Assembly: GCF_000193375.1 (NCBI RefSeq)
Contig: NC_015315.1
Span: forward strand, 690,622 to 754,621
Source: Thermoproteus uzoniensis 768-20
GTDB lineage: Archaea; Thermoproteota; Thermoprotei; Thermoproteales; Thermoproteaceae
Direction of reading: 5' to 3'
DNA: 64,000 bases
Shown here: positions 44,099-52,361 of the stretch, piece by piece
Numbering within the stretch: the stretch's first letter is position 1
How the letters are laid out: each line of letters starts with the position of its first letter
Notes under the pieces: model-generated
Databases searched by the model: none
Told to the model about the DNA's origin: nothing
Seen by the model: the letters and a program-made list of their open reading frames with translations, nothing else
Made by a program: the position numbers and the translations under genes

Positions 44099-45447
44099 TA
44101 GACGAGAGGAAGGTCCTGGATCTGTTGACCGAGCCTAGCTTCCGGCCCGGCCTCGTCAAGGTAGTCGACGAGGTGCGTAGAGGCGTCGCGGACCCCGTCG
44201 AGGTCGTGTCTAGGTCTCTCGACGCGGCCAAGCGCTACTCTCACCTGAACGCCTACATAACGCTCCTGGACGACGTCGCGATGGAGAGGGCCGAAAGCCT
44301 CAGGAAGGCGCTGAGACGGGGTCTCGATAGGGGGCGCCTCTTCGGGGTGCCCGTGTCTCTGAAGGACAACATACTCACTCGTGGAGTAAGGACCACTATG
44401 GGTTCCCGCATATTCCAGAGCTACGTGCCGGCCATCAACGCCAGAGTAGTCGACGTGCTCGAATCCCAGGGCGCCGTGGTGGTGGGCAAGGCCAATCTAC
44501 ACGAGTTCGCCTCTGGCGTCTCTAACAAGAGCTCCGTGGCAGGCCCGGCCCGCAACCCGCACGATCCATCACGTATATCCGGCGGTTCCAGCGGCGGCTC
44601 CGCCGTGTCCGTGGCGATCGGCTCAGCGTACATCTCGGTCGGGACGGATACGTCAGGCTCAGTGAGGATACCCGCCGCCTTATGCGGCGTGGTGGGCTAC
44701 AAGCCCACATACGGCTTGATAGATATCTGGGGAGTGTTCCCCCTGGCGTGGACGCTCGACACCGTCGGCGTGTTGGCGAGGAGCATCTCCGACATAGCCT
44801 ATTTCCTATACGCCGTCACTGGCGATCTTGACTACGTGGTCCGTATCTCCACTGATCTAGATATAAGAAAGATCACAATAGGTTATTTGGAGCTCGACGA
44901 GAATAACAAAGTTGAAAAATATATTATGGATATTATCTCAAAATTAGATAGTGAAGGCTATAATATAAGAAGAATTTCTATAAATATTGAAAGCTATATT
45001 GAGACCCAGAGGGTGATAAGGCTCGCCGAGGCCTCCGCCATACATAGAGAGCTCTATAGGGAGTATAGGGACCTCTACTCGCCCGATGTGGCAAACCTCA
45101 TAGAACAAGGCTTTAAGTATTCGGCCGTGGATTACCTCGCGGCGCAGAGAAGCCGTAGCATTCTGACGCAGAGCTACAGGAGTGTATTTAAGTCCGTGGA
45201 CGCCGTCGTGACGCCCACAGTACCCGTAGTGGCTCCGCCCATAGAGCAACTAGACGAGATGGCGTTTAGGGCTCTCGCGACTAGATATACCACCGTGGCC
45301 AACCTAGTCGGCTCACCTGCGCTCTCCCTGCCCGTAGGCCTTGTAGAGGGGTTGCCTGTGGGTCTCCAGCTCCTAGGCGATGTGGGCCACGATGCCGAGC
45401 TCCTTGCGATAGCCAAGTCGATAGAGGTCGCGGTCTCTAAGACGTAG
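44095..45447 (+). CDS. Amidase signature family protein, compositional mosaic
   Basis: 450 residues. The Ser-cisSer-Lys triad is visible: Lys in VSLKDNI, GGSSGGSAV and GTDTSGSVRIPAA. It hydrolyses an amide bond; a GatA role is not excluded but the operon with CoA-transferase and crotonase favours catabolism. GTG start overlaps the crotonase stop as GTGA. A stretch at about 44851-45000 (residues 252-302) is very A/T-rich with A/T-ending codons, while the flanks are GC-rich; this suggests a replaced segment. Confidence 0.9.
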   Translation: MIDERKVLDLLTEPSFRPGLVKVVDEVRRGVADPVEVVSRSLDAAKRYSHLNAYITLLDDVAMERAESLRKALRRGLDRGRLFGVPVSLKDNILTRGVRTTMGSRIFQSYVPAINARVVDVLESQGAVVVGKANLHEFASGVSNKSSVAGPARNPHDPSRISGGSSGGSAVSVAIGSAYISVGTDTSGSVRIPAALCGVVGYKPTYGLIDIWGVFPLAWTLDTVGVLARSISDIAYFLYAVTGDLDYVVRISTDLDIRKITIGYLELDENNKVEKYIMDIISKLDSEGYNIRRISINIESYIETQRVIRLAEASAIHRELYREYRDLYSPDVANLIEQGFKYSAVDYLAAQRSRSILTQSYRSVFKSVDAVVTPTVPVVAPPIEQLDEMAFRALATRYTTVANLVGSPALSLPVGLVEGLPVGLQLLGDVGHDAELLAIAKSIEVAVSKT

Positions 45448-45488
45448 CGCTCTTAAACAGATGGCAGCTATCGCGTCACCGCCTTTGA

Positions 45489-46658
45489 TCACTGCGTCGT
45501 AACCTCGACGAACCCCCCGAAGGCGTCCACGCTCACCTTCACCACCCCCTTGCCGCCCGGCTTGTTCTGGGGCAACTTGACGTAGCCTCCCGCCGAGTTG
45601 CTCGACGTCAGGAGGCCGACCTCTTCGGGCAACTTGAGGGCTATTTTGGCCATCCCGCCCGACACCTTCAAGCCCACCGACGCCTCGCCCTCGAAGGGCC
45701 TATAGCCGAGCTCTGCCGAGAGGAGGCCCCCCTCCACATCCGCCGCGATCTCCGACCTGCCCAGCTCCGCCTTGAGCTCGACGACGCCACCCTCCACGTC
45801 TAGGTCTGCCTTGCCGAATTGGACCCCCTCGACCTCCGCCTTGCCTCCCTCGACCACTATCTTGAGCTCGTCGAGCTCTCCCACCTCCAGGACGACCTCG
45901 CATCCGTCAGCCTCGACGCGGCCGGGCCCTATCTCGAAGTCCTCCTCGTCTCCGCACAGGGCTCTCGCCCGGCCGGCCCCAGGCCTTATCTCGATCTTGG
46001 ACTCCTCCGCCTCGACGGCGAGCGATCTGCCGTGGGCGAACGGCCCGTCGTAGACCACCTTCTTGGCTTTCCGAATTCCCTTGAAGGCCCCCAGCCGGAG
46101 CACCGACCCCAAGATGCTCACCCCCTCCGTCAGCAGATGCGCCAGTCCCCCCTCGCCGATTAGGCCGACGTCGTTGGCCTTCAGCTCCACGTACGGCCTA
46201 AGGCCCTTGGGCGCCTTGACGAGCGCCACCTCTCTAATGGACTCGACGACGTCCATGAAGAGCCCGGGATCCACGTCGTCGGCTATCTCGACTATCGCCG
46301 AGTCCTGTACCACAAGCTTCCTGCCCTGCCTCTTGACGTACTCCAAGAGCTCTTTATTTATCTTGACGGCTATTCTGTCTTCGAGGACTAGAGGCGGCTC
46401 GGGCCCCTTCGCCTGCCCGCCGCCCTCCGCCTGGAGCGATCTGACCACCTCAAGCGCCTTGGCCCCCATCTGGGTCAGCCTGTAGAAGCCCCTCTCGTCC
46501 TTCTCCACGAGGCCGTCGAGCCTCTTTAGGTGGAAGGCCAGCGTGGGGCTGTCCACCGACAGCGCGTCCATCAGCTCCGAGTAGAGGCGCGGCCTGTCGG
46601 CCAACAGCTCCAGTATCCTGCGCCTTATGGGATTCGCGAGGGCCTCAAAGATGTCCAT
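45489..46658 (-). CDS. ArsR-type HTH protein fused to a DUF4097-like beta-solenoid domain
   Basis: 389 residues. Residues 1-75 form an ArsR-like winged helix (ALANPIRRRILELLADRP, then LAFHLKRLDGLVEKD). A middle helical part follows (ALVKAPKGLRP). Residues about 235-389 are short repeating strands rich in Val, Glu and Gly (VEGGKAEVEGVQFGKADLDV, GGVVELKAELGRSEI), resembling the DUF4097 / adhesin-like right-handed solenoid. No signal peptide or membrane helix is seen, so it is probably a cytosolic regulator. Ligand and targets unknown. Confidence 0.8.
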   Translation of the reverse strand: MDIFEALANPIRRRILELLADRPRLYSELMDALSVDSPTLAFHLKRLDGLVEKDERGFYRLTQMGAKALEVVRSLQAEGGGQAKGPEPPLVLEDRIAVKINKELLEYVKRQGRKLVVQDSAIVEIADDVDPGLFMDVVESIREVALVKAPKGLRPYVELKANDVGLIGEGGLAHLLTEGVSILGSVLRLGAFKGIRKAKKVVYDGPFAHGRSLAVEAEESKIEIRPGAGRARALCGDEEDFEIGPGRVEADGCEVVLEVGELDELKIVVEGGKAEVEGVQFGKADLDVEGGVVELKAELGRSEIAADVEGGLLSAELGYRPFEGEASVGLKVSGGMAKIALKLPEEVGLLTSSNSAGGYVKLPQNKPGGKGVVKVSVDAFGGFVEVTTQ

Positions 46659-46730
46659 GGGAGGAGGAACGCGGAGGGAAAAGAGCTTTTCCGTAAAGTA
46701 GGCTGGACATCGCCGGGTCGAGGCGCCGGC

Positions 46731-46756
46731 CTTTTGTCGAGAGGAATAGACAAAGG
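46731..46756. promoter_or_regulatory. Imperfect inverted repeat upstream of nadM promoter
   Basis: CTTTTGTC at 46731-46738 and GACAAAGG at 46749-46756 form an inverted repeat of seven pairs with one bulged T, around a 10-nt spacer. It lies just before, and overlaps by five bases, the perfect repeat around the TATA box. Together they look like a compound operator. Weak as a stand-alone call. Confidence 0.3.
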
Positions 46757-46780
46757 CGCGAAGTATATAAACGCGCCTTT
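46752..46780. promoter_or_regulatory. Perfect 9-bp inverted repeat enclosing the nadM TATA box
   Basis: AAAGGCGCG (46752-46760) and CGCGCCTTT (46772-46780) are exact reverse complements. The 11-nt spacer AAGTATATAAA holds the TATA box of the NMN adenylyltransferase gene whose ATG is at 46791. A repressor dimer bound here would mask TBP; a cruciform is an alternative. The right arm ends 10 nt before the start codon. Confidence 0.6.
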
Positions 46781-46790
46781 ACGTATCTAC

Positions 46791-47324
46791 ATGCGCGCGT
46801 TGTTTCCGGGCAGGTTCCAGCCGCCGCATTGGGGCCACGTCAAGGCCGTGAAGGCGATATTGGAGGAGGTCGACGAGGTCGTCGTGTCTGTGGGATCGGC
46901 GCAGTTCAACTACATACTCAAGGACCCCTTCACCGCCGGCGAGAGGATCTGGATGTTGAGGGAGGGGTTGAGGGAGGGGGGCGTCGATCTGTCCAGAGTG
47001 ATCATAATCCCCATACCCAACGTGGAGAACAACCTGGAGTGGCTGGGCCGCGTGCGGTCCTACGCGCCGCCCTTCGAGGTGGTCTACACAGGCAACCCCT
47101 TCGTGGCCAAGCTGTTCAGAGACGCGGGGTACGAGGTGAGGCAACAGCCCATGTTCGAGAGGGATCGCTACGTCTCCACGCGCGTCCGCGAGCTTATGCT
47201 GGCCGGCGACCCGAGGTGGGAGGAGCTCGTGCCGAGGTCCGTCGCCGAGATAGTGAAGACGATAGGCGGGGTCGAGAGGTTGAGGATAGCGGCTGGGGGA
47301 GAGGCGGAGCCCCACATGTGGTGA
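46791..47324 (+). CDS. nadM: Nicotinamide-nucleotide adenylyltransferase
   Basis: Archaeal NadM makes NAD+ from NMN and ATP. 177 residues, normal. Nucleotidyltransferase HxGH motif in RFQPPHWGHVKAV at residues 8-20; the ISSTxxR-like motif reads YVSTRVRELML near residue 125. TATA at leaderless distance, enclosed by a perfect palindrome. The stop overlaps the ATG of the next gene by one base (TGATG). Confidence 0.93.
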   Translation: MRALFPGRFQPPHWGHVKAVKAILEEVDEVVVSVGSAQFNYILKDPFTAGERIWMLREGLREGGVDLSRVIIIPIPNVENNLEWLGRVRSYAPPFEVVYTGNPFVAKLFRDAGYEVRQQPMFERDRYVSTRVRELMLAGDPRWEELVPRSVAEIVKTIGGVERLRIAAGGEAEPHMW

Positions 47325-48859
47325 TGAGGGCCGTCCCCGCGCTTCTGGCCTTGGCCGCGCTGGCCCTCGCGACGGCGACGCCCATATCGCATGTCGTGAT
47401 AGTGGTCGAGGAGAATAGGGCGTTCGACAACCTCTTCGGCCTCTACCCCTTCGGCTGTCCCCCCATCGTGAACAACATAACGCTCTCCGTCATGTGGCCC
47501 TACGGCCTATACGACAACTACAGCCAGCTTGAGCATAGCTGCGCCGAGATTCCGTGGATATCGGTGCCGGAGATCCCCTGGGCTCCTTGGCTGGGCCAGA
47601 GACACCCCCGCTACGCGGGGTCGGCGGTCGAGGAGAACCCCACCGAGGGCTGGGCGCAGTACCACGGCGACTACTGGTTCGGCGAGCCTGTGGGCTTCGT
47701 CTTCTACTCCGGCCCCCAGTCTCTCGAATACCTCTCCTACCAACAGGTCTGGCCTCTCTGGGATCTCGCCGAGGAGTACGTCCTGGCCGACGCGTTTTTC
47801 GCCCCCGTCTTGGGCCTCACGGATCCCAACAGAGTGGCGGACCTCATCGGGAGGCCGCCCGGCTTCTACACAGACAGCGCAGTCGGCGTCGTGCCGTTCG
47901 AGCAGTCTGTGATGTACCAGCTCGAGAAAGCCGGCGTGTCTTGGGGCTACTACGTCTACGGCTACCGGGGAGGGGTGCCGTACCCCCTCACGGCCTTCTC
48001 CGGCGCCGAGAGGTACGTGGGCCACTACGGGGACTACGGCGACTTTCTGGCGAGGCTCGGCAACTGCTCCATACCGGCGGTCTCCTGGGTCATGTTCTTC
48101 GGCGGTTCCAGCGACGAGTACGACATGCACCCGCCGCACAACGCGACTGCCGGCGCCCTCGCTGTCTTGAGGCTCGTGGAGGCGATAGAGCGTAGCCCTT
48201 GCTGGAACTCCACAGCCGTCTTCATAACCTTCGACGAGGGCGGGGGCTTCTACGACCAAGTGGCGCCGCCCGCCGTGGACCCCTTCGGGCTGGGCCAGAG
48301 AGTGCCCCTCATAATAGTCTCGCCGTACGCCAAGGAGGGCTACGTGGACAACCACACTATGAGCGACTACACCATCCTCGCCTTCATAGACTACAACTGG
48401 GGCCTGCCCTATCTGACGCCCGAGGTCGCCAACAGCGACCTGCAAGGCCTCCTAGACGCCTTTAATTTCTCCGCGCCGCCGCGGCCCCCGCTCGAGCCGT
48501 CCAACTGGACCTATCCGTTGCCCCTCCAGTACCCAGTCCACTACGGCTATATAGCCGCCGTGCCGAAATACGCCACCTACGCCGACGTCTACAGAGCTCC
48601 CGGCCTAGACGCGTTGCCGTGGCTCACAGCCGCCTTGCTGGCCCTCACCGCCGCCTGGGCCGTCTCGCGGAGGAGGCCTCTCGCCTACGCCGCCGCGGCC
48701 ATCTCGGCGGTCGAGGCGCCGCTCTCGGCCTATATCTACTACGCCTGGCCCATGTACCAATTCATCGCGCAGTACTACGTCGCCGTCTCCGGCCTGGCGC
48801 TGGGCGGCCTCGCCTTGTGGACGCTGGGCCGGACAGCCAGAAGGCTCCGGCGCGGCTAG
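47324..48859 (+). CDS. Exported phosphoesterase (phospholipase C/acid phosphatase family), membrane anchored
   Basis: 511 residues. N-terminal signal peptide (ALLALAALALATAT), then the PF04185-type core: HVVIVVEENRAFDNLFG near residue 24, later WGYYVYGY, and FITFDEGGGFYDQV. At the C-terminus, after residue 425, three hydrophobic segments follow, so the catalytic domain is held outside the membrane. It should hydrolyse phosphate esters in the cell envelope; substrate unknown. Linked to nadM by a one-base overlap, but a functional tie is not clear. Confidence 0.85.
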   Translation: MRAVPALLALAALALATATPISHVVIVVEENRAFDNLFGLYPFGCPPIVNNITLSVMWPYGLYDNYSQLEHSCAEIPWISVPEIPWAPWLGQRHPRYAGSAVEENPTEGWAQYHGDYWFGEPVGFVFYSGPQSLEYLSYQQVWPLWDLAEEYVLADAFFAPVLGLTDPNRVADLIGRPPGFYTDSAVGVVPFEQSVMYQLEKAGVSWGYYVYGYRGGVPYPLTAFSGAERYVGHYGDYGDFLARLGNCSIPAVSWVMFFGGSSDEYDMHPPHNATAGALAVLRLVEAIERSPCWNSTAVFITFDEGGGFYDQVAPPAVDPFGLGQRVPLIIVSPYAKEGYVDNHTMSDYTILAFIDYNWGLPYLTPEVANSDLQGLLDAFNFSAPPRPPLEPSNWTYPLPLQYPVHYGYIAAVPKYATYADVYRAPGLDALPWLTAALLALTAAWAVSRRRPLAYAAAAISAVEAPLSAYIYYAWPMYQFIAQYYVAVSGLALGGLALWTLGRTARRLRRG

Positions 48860-50022
48860 ACCACGCCGTACCTCCTGGCGATATCCCTCGCCATCTCGAC
48901 GAGCTCGCGAGGCCCTAGAGAGAGGTCGGCGACGTCCGGCGGAGTCTCCGCTAGGCTGACGAGCCCGGCCTTTTCTGCCACCTTCCTCAGCCTGGACGCG
49001 GCCTCCCTCGCCTCGCCCGCGGTGAACGGGCCCATCTTGACCTCGAAGGCCCATATACGCCTCCTCCCCCTGGTCAAGACCACGTCTACGTCCTCGCGGG
49101 GCGAGTACCTCTGCGTGGCGCCGAAGTGCTCGGCCAGCATCTCGCCGACGGTGAACTGGGCCTCCCTCCCCAGAGGGAGCTCCGGCGGGGTCGAGCCCAG
49201 ATCGCTCACGTTGTATTTGGCCTCGGCGTAGAGGATCAGAGACAGGGCCGGCGATCTGACAGCGTAGTACCGCTCTCTCCCCAGCGTGGGGATCGCCCTC
49301 AACACGCCCATCTTGGCGAGCCGCGCCAAAATCGACGAGGCCGAGGCGAGGCCGCCCCTCAGCCCGAGCGCCCCGGCCACGTCGGAGCTCTTCCAGTACC
49401 CCGCCGCGACGAGCAAGATGGCCCTCCAGTAGATCTCGGTCAACTCCCTATCCTCCTCTGCGAAGACTTCGCCCACAAGCCCTCTCGCGGCCAGCGCGAG
49501 GTCCCGCGCCCTAGCCCTCAACTCCTCGGCGCTCCCGATATGCGGTATCAGCCAGGGATCTCTCCACAACATGGAGAGGACGGGATCCCCGACCTGGGGC
49601 AAGATGTCGCTGTAGGCTATGATGTCGACGTGGAAAGGCGCGAAGAGGCCCAAGAGGGGGCTCGAGCGGTCGAAGACCTTGCCGAGGACGCCGTGGCTGG
49701 AGCCGCTGGCCACGAGCACCCCGTTGGGCGCCCAGCTGGCCAGAAGATCCCAAAACCTCGCGGGGAGGCGCTGGAACTCGTCCACCACGGCCACGCCGCC
49801 CCGCCGCAGAGTTGCGCCGACCTCTCTAAGGGCCGACTCCACCGGCACCAGCTCGCCGCCCAACACCGCGGCGCCGCCGCCTTGGCCAACCAACACGTAG
49901 ACGTCGTGGCGGACGCAGTTCTTGACCAAGGTGGTCTTCCCGACCTTGCGCCTGCCGTACAGCAGAACCCAGCCGGAGAGCTTGGAGAGCGCGGCGCACT
50001 CCCTCCGTTTAATTAGTCTCAT
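48856..50022 (-). CDS. Archaeal P-loop ATPase with C-terminal nuclease-like domain
   Basis: 388 residues of the PF01637/DUF234 group. Walker A GRRKVGKTTL at residues 23-32, Walker B VAVVDEFQRL near 82. A winged helix lies near 220-270, and the C-terminal part shows a PD-(D/E)xK-like pattern (DVDVVLTRGRRRIWAFEVK). Such ATPases are common, mobile and poorly understood; some are in defence or toxin-like loci. Two copies of AGACTAGTC sit right before the start codon, suggesting autoregulation through the winged helix. Confidence 0.85.
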   Translation of the reverse strand: MRLIKRRECAALSKLSGWVLLYGRRKVGKTTLVKNCVRHDVYVLVGQGGGAAVLGGELVPVESALREVGATLRRGGVAVVDEFQRLPARFWDLLASWAPNGVLVASGSSHGVLGKVFDRSSPLLGLFAPFHVDIIAYSDILPQVGDPVLSMLWRDPWLIPHIGSAEELRARARDLALAARGLVGEVFAEEDRELTEIYWRAILLVAAGYWKSSDVAGALGLRGGLASASSILARLAKMGVLRAIPTLGRERYYAVRSPALSLILYAEAKYNVSDLGSTPPELPLGREAQFTVGEMLAEHFGATQRYSPREDVDVVLTRGRRRIWAFEVKMGPFTAGEAREAASRLRKVAEKAGLVSLAETPPDVADLSLGPRELVEMARDIARRYGVV

Positions 50023-50023
50023 C

Positions 50024-50047
50024 AGACTAGTCCAAATAGACTAGTCT
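50024..50047. promoter_or_regulatory. Repeated palindromic operator before the ATPase gene
   Basis: AGACTAGTC at 50024-50032 and AGACTAGTCT at 50038-50047, 14 bp apart. The core GACTAGTC is itself palindromic and the second copy is a perfect 10-bp palindrome. They lie between the ATPase start codon (50022) and its A/T-rich promoter (TTTTTAG on the minus strand, near 50048-50054), an ideal place for a repressor. Confidence 0.55.
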
Positions 50048-50064
50048 AAAAAGTTTAGTGACGG

Positions 50065-50403
50065 CTAGAACCTCCTCTCGTTCTTCTCCAGCTTCTCGAA
50101 GTAGGCCTTCTCGAGGTCCATCCCCAGAAGCCCCGCTATTGTGAGGACGTAGATGAAGACGTCCGTTATCTCCTCCTCCACATCCCGCCGCACGTCCTCC
50201 AGCCTCAAGTCGCCGTGGCCGTAAACCGTGCTCCTGACGACTTTCTTCACCAGATTAGCCGCCTCGCCCACCTCCCCCGCCAAGGCGTTCGTTAAGTACT
50301 CCAGGCGGAGGGCCAGATCCCGCTCGTCGCCGATTTCCCAAAACCGGGGGAACTTCCTCCGCGAAAACTCGGTCTGTATCTCCACGAGCTTTTTGAGATC
50401 CAC
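50065..50403 (-). CDS. MazG-like nucleotide pyrophosphohydrolase
   Basis: 112 residues; the helical all-alpha NTP-PPase core shows the metal-binding ExxE...ExxD pattern in ALAGEVGEAANLVKKVV and DVEEEITDVFIYVLT. It would hydrolyse non-canonical or excess NTPs to NMP and PPi. TATA-like GTTATAG (about 50427-50433, minus strand) gives a leaderless start. Same strand as the ATPase gene but 43 nt apart with a separate promoter for the latter. Confidence 0.9.
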   Translation of the reverse strand: MDLKKLVEIQTEFSRRKFPRFWEIGDERDLALRLEYLTNALAGEVGEAANLVKKVVRSTVYGHGDLRLEDVRRDVEEEITDVFIYVLTIAGLLGMDLEKAYFEKLEKNERRF

Positions 50404-50574
50404 GTGTCCGGCTGATGCCGTAGCTATAACGCCTACTCGTAAAACTGGGCTGAGAAATAACGGAGAACGCGTAATGCGATTTATTGGCCTAGAGAGGCCG
50501 GGTGAGCTTGCACAAGCCCGATTTACCAGTTAGCGCAGTCGCCGGATAGCGAAGCCCGCTTTAGAGAGAACTAT

Positions 50575-50640
50575 TTACTGTGTTAAAATTGTTTTCGATA
50601 GATTATCCGATAAATAAGCTTTTTATAGTAACAGTGTTAA
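50575..50640. promoter_or_regulatory. feoB promoter with repeated WACWGTGTTAA motif
   Basis: TTACTGTGTTAA (50575-50586) and TAACAGTGTTAA (50629-50640) match at 10 of 12 bases and lie 54 bp apart; the second contains the perfect 11-bp palindrome TAACAGTGTTA. The TATA-like CTTTTTATAG (50619-50628) lies between them, directly before the second copy. This A/T-rich region precedes the ferrous iron transporter, so an iron-responsive (for example DtxR-like) repressor is plausible. The rest of the gap (50404-50574) has short hairpins but no RNA gene that I can name. Confidence 0.45.
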
Positions 50641-50647
50641 TAGACAC

Positions 50648-52345
50648 GTGGCGAGGAGGATAGCGTTCGTCGGCCCGCCCAACGTCGGGAAGTCGACGTT
50701 GTTCTACGCCTTGACCGGGCGCTACGTCAAGACGGCCAACTACCCCGGAAAGACCTTGGAGATGAACGTGGGGAAGATCAGAGGGACGGAGGTGGAGCTT
50801 GTGGACCTCCCAGGCGTCTTCAACCCCCAGAGCCCCAAGGACGAGGACGAGGCGCTGGCTCTGCGGGAGGCGCTCGAGGGGCCCTACGACGGCGTTGTGG
50901 TGGTCGGCGCGCCCCACGCGATCAAGGAGGCGCTGGCTCTCGCCGAGCACATAGGCAGGAGCCGGCCCGTCGTCCTTGTAGTAAACATGGTCGATCTCGG
51001 CGCTCCGGAGATGCCCTCCGAGGAGCTGTCGGCGAAGATGGGGATCCCCGTCTTCTACACATCTGCCGTGAAGGGCCTCGGGGTCCTCCAGCTCCGGCGT
51101 TTTCTGGCCAGCTGGGCTCCGGCCGGGCCGACTCCCGTGAAGGCCTTGGAGATACCGGTGAGGCCCTCCGCCAAGCTGGCCGGGGCCTTGTTCTCGCGCC
51201 CGTCCCTGGCGTTCGCCGCCGTCCTCGCGCTGTCGGTAGCCACAGTCCTCGCCCTCTTCGTCGCCTTAGAGGGGGCCGGGCCTTGGCCGGGCATCCTCTC
51301 GTATATAGAGCCGGCGCTCGACGGCGTGTCGGACGCAATAGCGTCGGCCGGGTTGCCGCCGGCGCTTGCGTCGTTTCTGGCCGACGGGCTGTGGCTGGGC
51401 GTGTCGGCGCTTGTGGGCTTCCTGCCATACATGCTCATTGCTCTGTCGCTCGTGGTGCTCTACGAGGAGACCGGCGTCATAGGGCTGCTCGGCAGAATGC
51501 TGGAGGCCAAGATGGTCTCCCTCGGCGTCCCCGGCCGGGGGATTCTCTGTCTGATGATCGCCTCGGCGTGCAACGTGCCGGCGCTCTCCACCGTGAGGGT
51601 TATGTGGGGGAGGGGCAACAGGCTCATGTCCGCCCTTCTGGTGCCCTACGTGCCGTGCGCCGCCAGGCTCTCCCTCTTCGTGGCGGTGTCCGCCGCCGTC
51701 TTTTCGGCCAAGCCCTATCTGGTGCCTCTCGCGGTCTTCGTCCCGTACGCCGTCGCCGCCCTCGCCGTCTTGGCCGCCTCGCTGATCTACAGAAAGGCCT
51801 TCGGCGTGGTCCCCCGCGTGGAGGGGCTCCCGCCGACGCCTCTCATGGTCCCCAACTTGAGGATATACGCGTTGAAGGTGTGGGCGGGCTTCAAGGACTT
51901 CCTAGTCAAGGCAGGCCTCTTGATAGCGCTGTTCCCCGCAGTTGTGTGGCCCCTCACGCACTTCGGGCCGTCGGGCTTCGTCTCGGATATCTCGGAGAGC
52001 TGGCTCGCCGAGGCCGGGAGAGCCTTCGGCGCCCTCCTCGCGCCCGCGGGCATTCCCTGGCAGATATCGACGTCGTTGATAGCGGGGTATATCTTCAAGG
52101 AGGTGGTGTGGGGCTTCATGGTCGCCCTCGGCGCCGACTCTCTTCTGCCCAGTCTGTCGATCCCCGCCGCGCTCGCCCTCATGGCGTTTATGGCCGTCTA
52201 CTCCGCGTGCGTCGCCACTGTGGGGGCCATGGTCAAGCTAGTCGGCTGGAGGCTGACCGCCCTCTCCTTGGCGGTCCAGCTCGCCGTGGCCTTGGCGGCG
52301 GCCTACGCGGTGTACGCGGCGGCCTCGGCGTTGATCTATATTTAG
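50648..52345 (+). CDS. feoB: Ferrous iron transporter B
   Basis: 565 residues. N-terminal G domain: GPPNVGKST at residues 8-16, DLPGVF near 57, NMVD near 114. The membrane part has about eight helices with Gate motifs (LIASACNVPALSTVRVM and the mirrored VYSACVATVGAM). It is shorter than bacterial FeoB (about 770), missing part of the helical linker. No feoA is seen nearby. GTG start about 20 nt after a TATA-like box. Regulation by the repeated motif upstream is inferred. Confidence 0.93.
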   Translation: MARRIAFVGPPNVGKSTLFYALTGRYVKTANYPGKTLEMNVGKIRGTEVELVDLPGVFNPQSPKDEDEALALREALEGPYDGVVVVGAPHAIKEALALAEHIGRSRPVVLVVNMVDLGAPEMPSEELSAKMGIPVFYTSAVKGLGVLQLRRFLASWAPAGPTPVKALEIPVRPSAKLAGALFSRPSLAFAAVLALSVATVLALFVALEGAGPWPGILSYIEPALDGVSDAIASAGLPPALASFLADGLWLGVSALVGFLPYMLIALSLVVLYEETGVIGLLGRMLEAKMVSLGVPGRGILCLMIASACNVPALSTVRVMWGRGNRLMSALLVPYVPCAARLSLFVAVSAAVFSAKPYLVPLAVFVPYAVAALAVLAASLIYRKAFGVVPRVEGLPPTPLMVPNLRIYALKVWAGFKDFLVKAGLLIALFPAVVWPLTHFGPSGFVSDISESWLAEAGRAFGALLAPAGIPWQISTSLIAGYIFKEVVWGFMVALGADSLLPSLSIPAALALMAFMAVYSACVATVGAMVKLVGWRLTALSLAVQLAVALAAAYAVYAAASALIYI

Positions 52346-52361
52346 GCGATTCGGGAAGTGC

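Noticed and set aside
50410-50460. Possible C/D box guide RNA (CTGATGC ... CTGA)
   Set aside because: The C box does not match RUGAUGA, the spacing between boxes is long without clear internal D' and C' boxes, and the region is also the MazG promoter.
50491-50530. Possible structured RNA with GGCC...GGCC and CGGG...CCCG hairpins
   Set aside because: Stems are only 4-5 bp and can be expected by chance in GC-rich DNA; no acceptor stem, T-loop or other tRNA feature was found.
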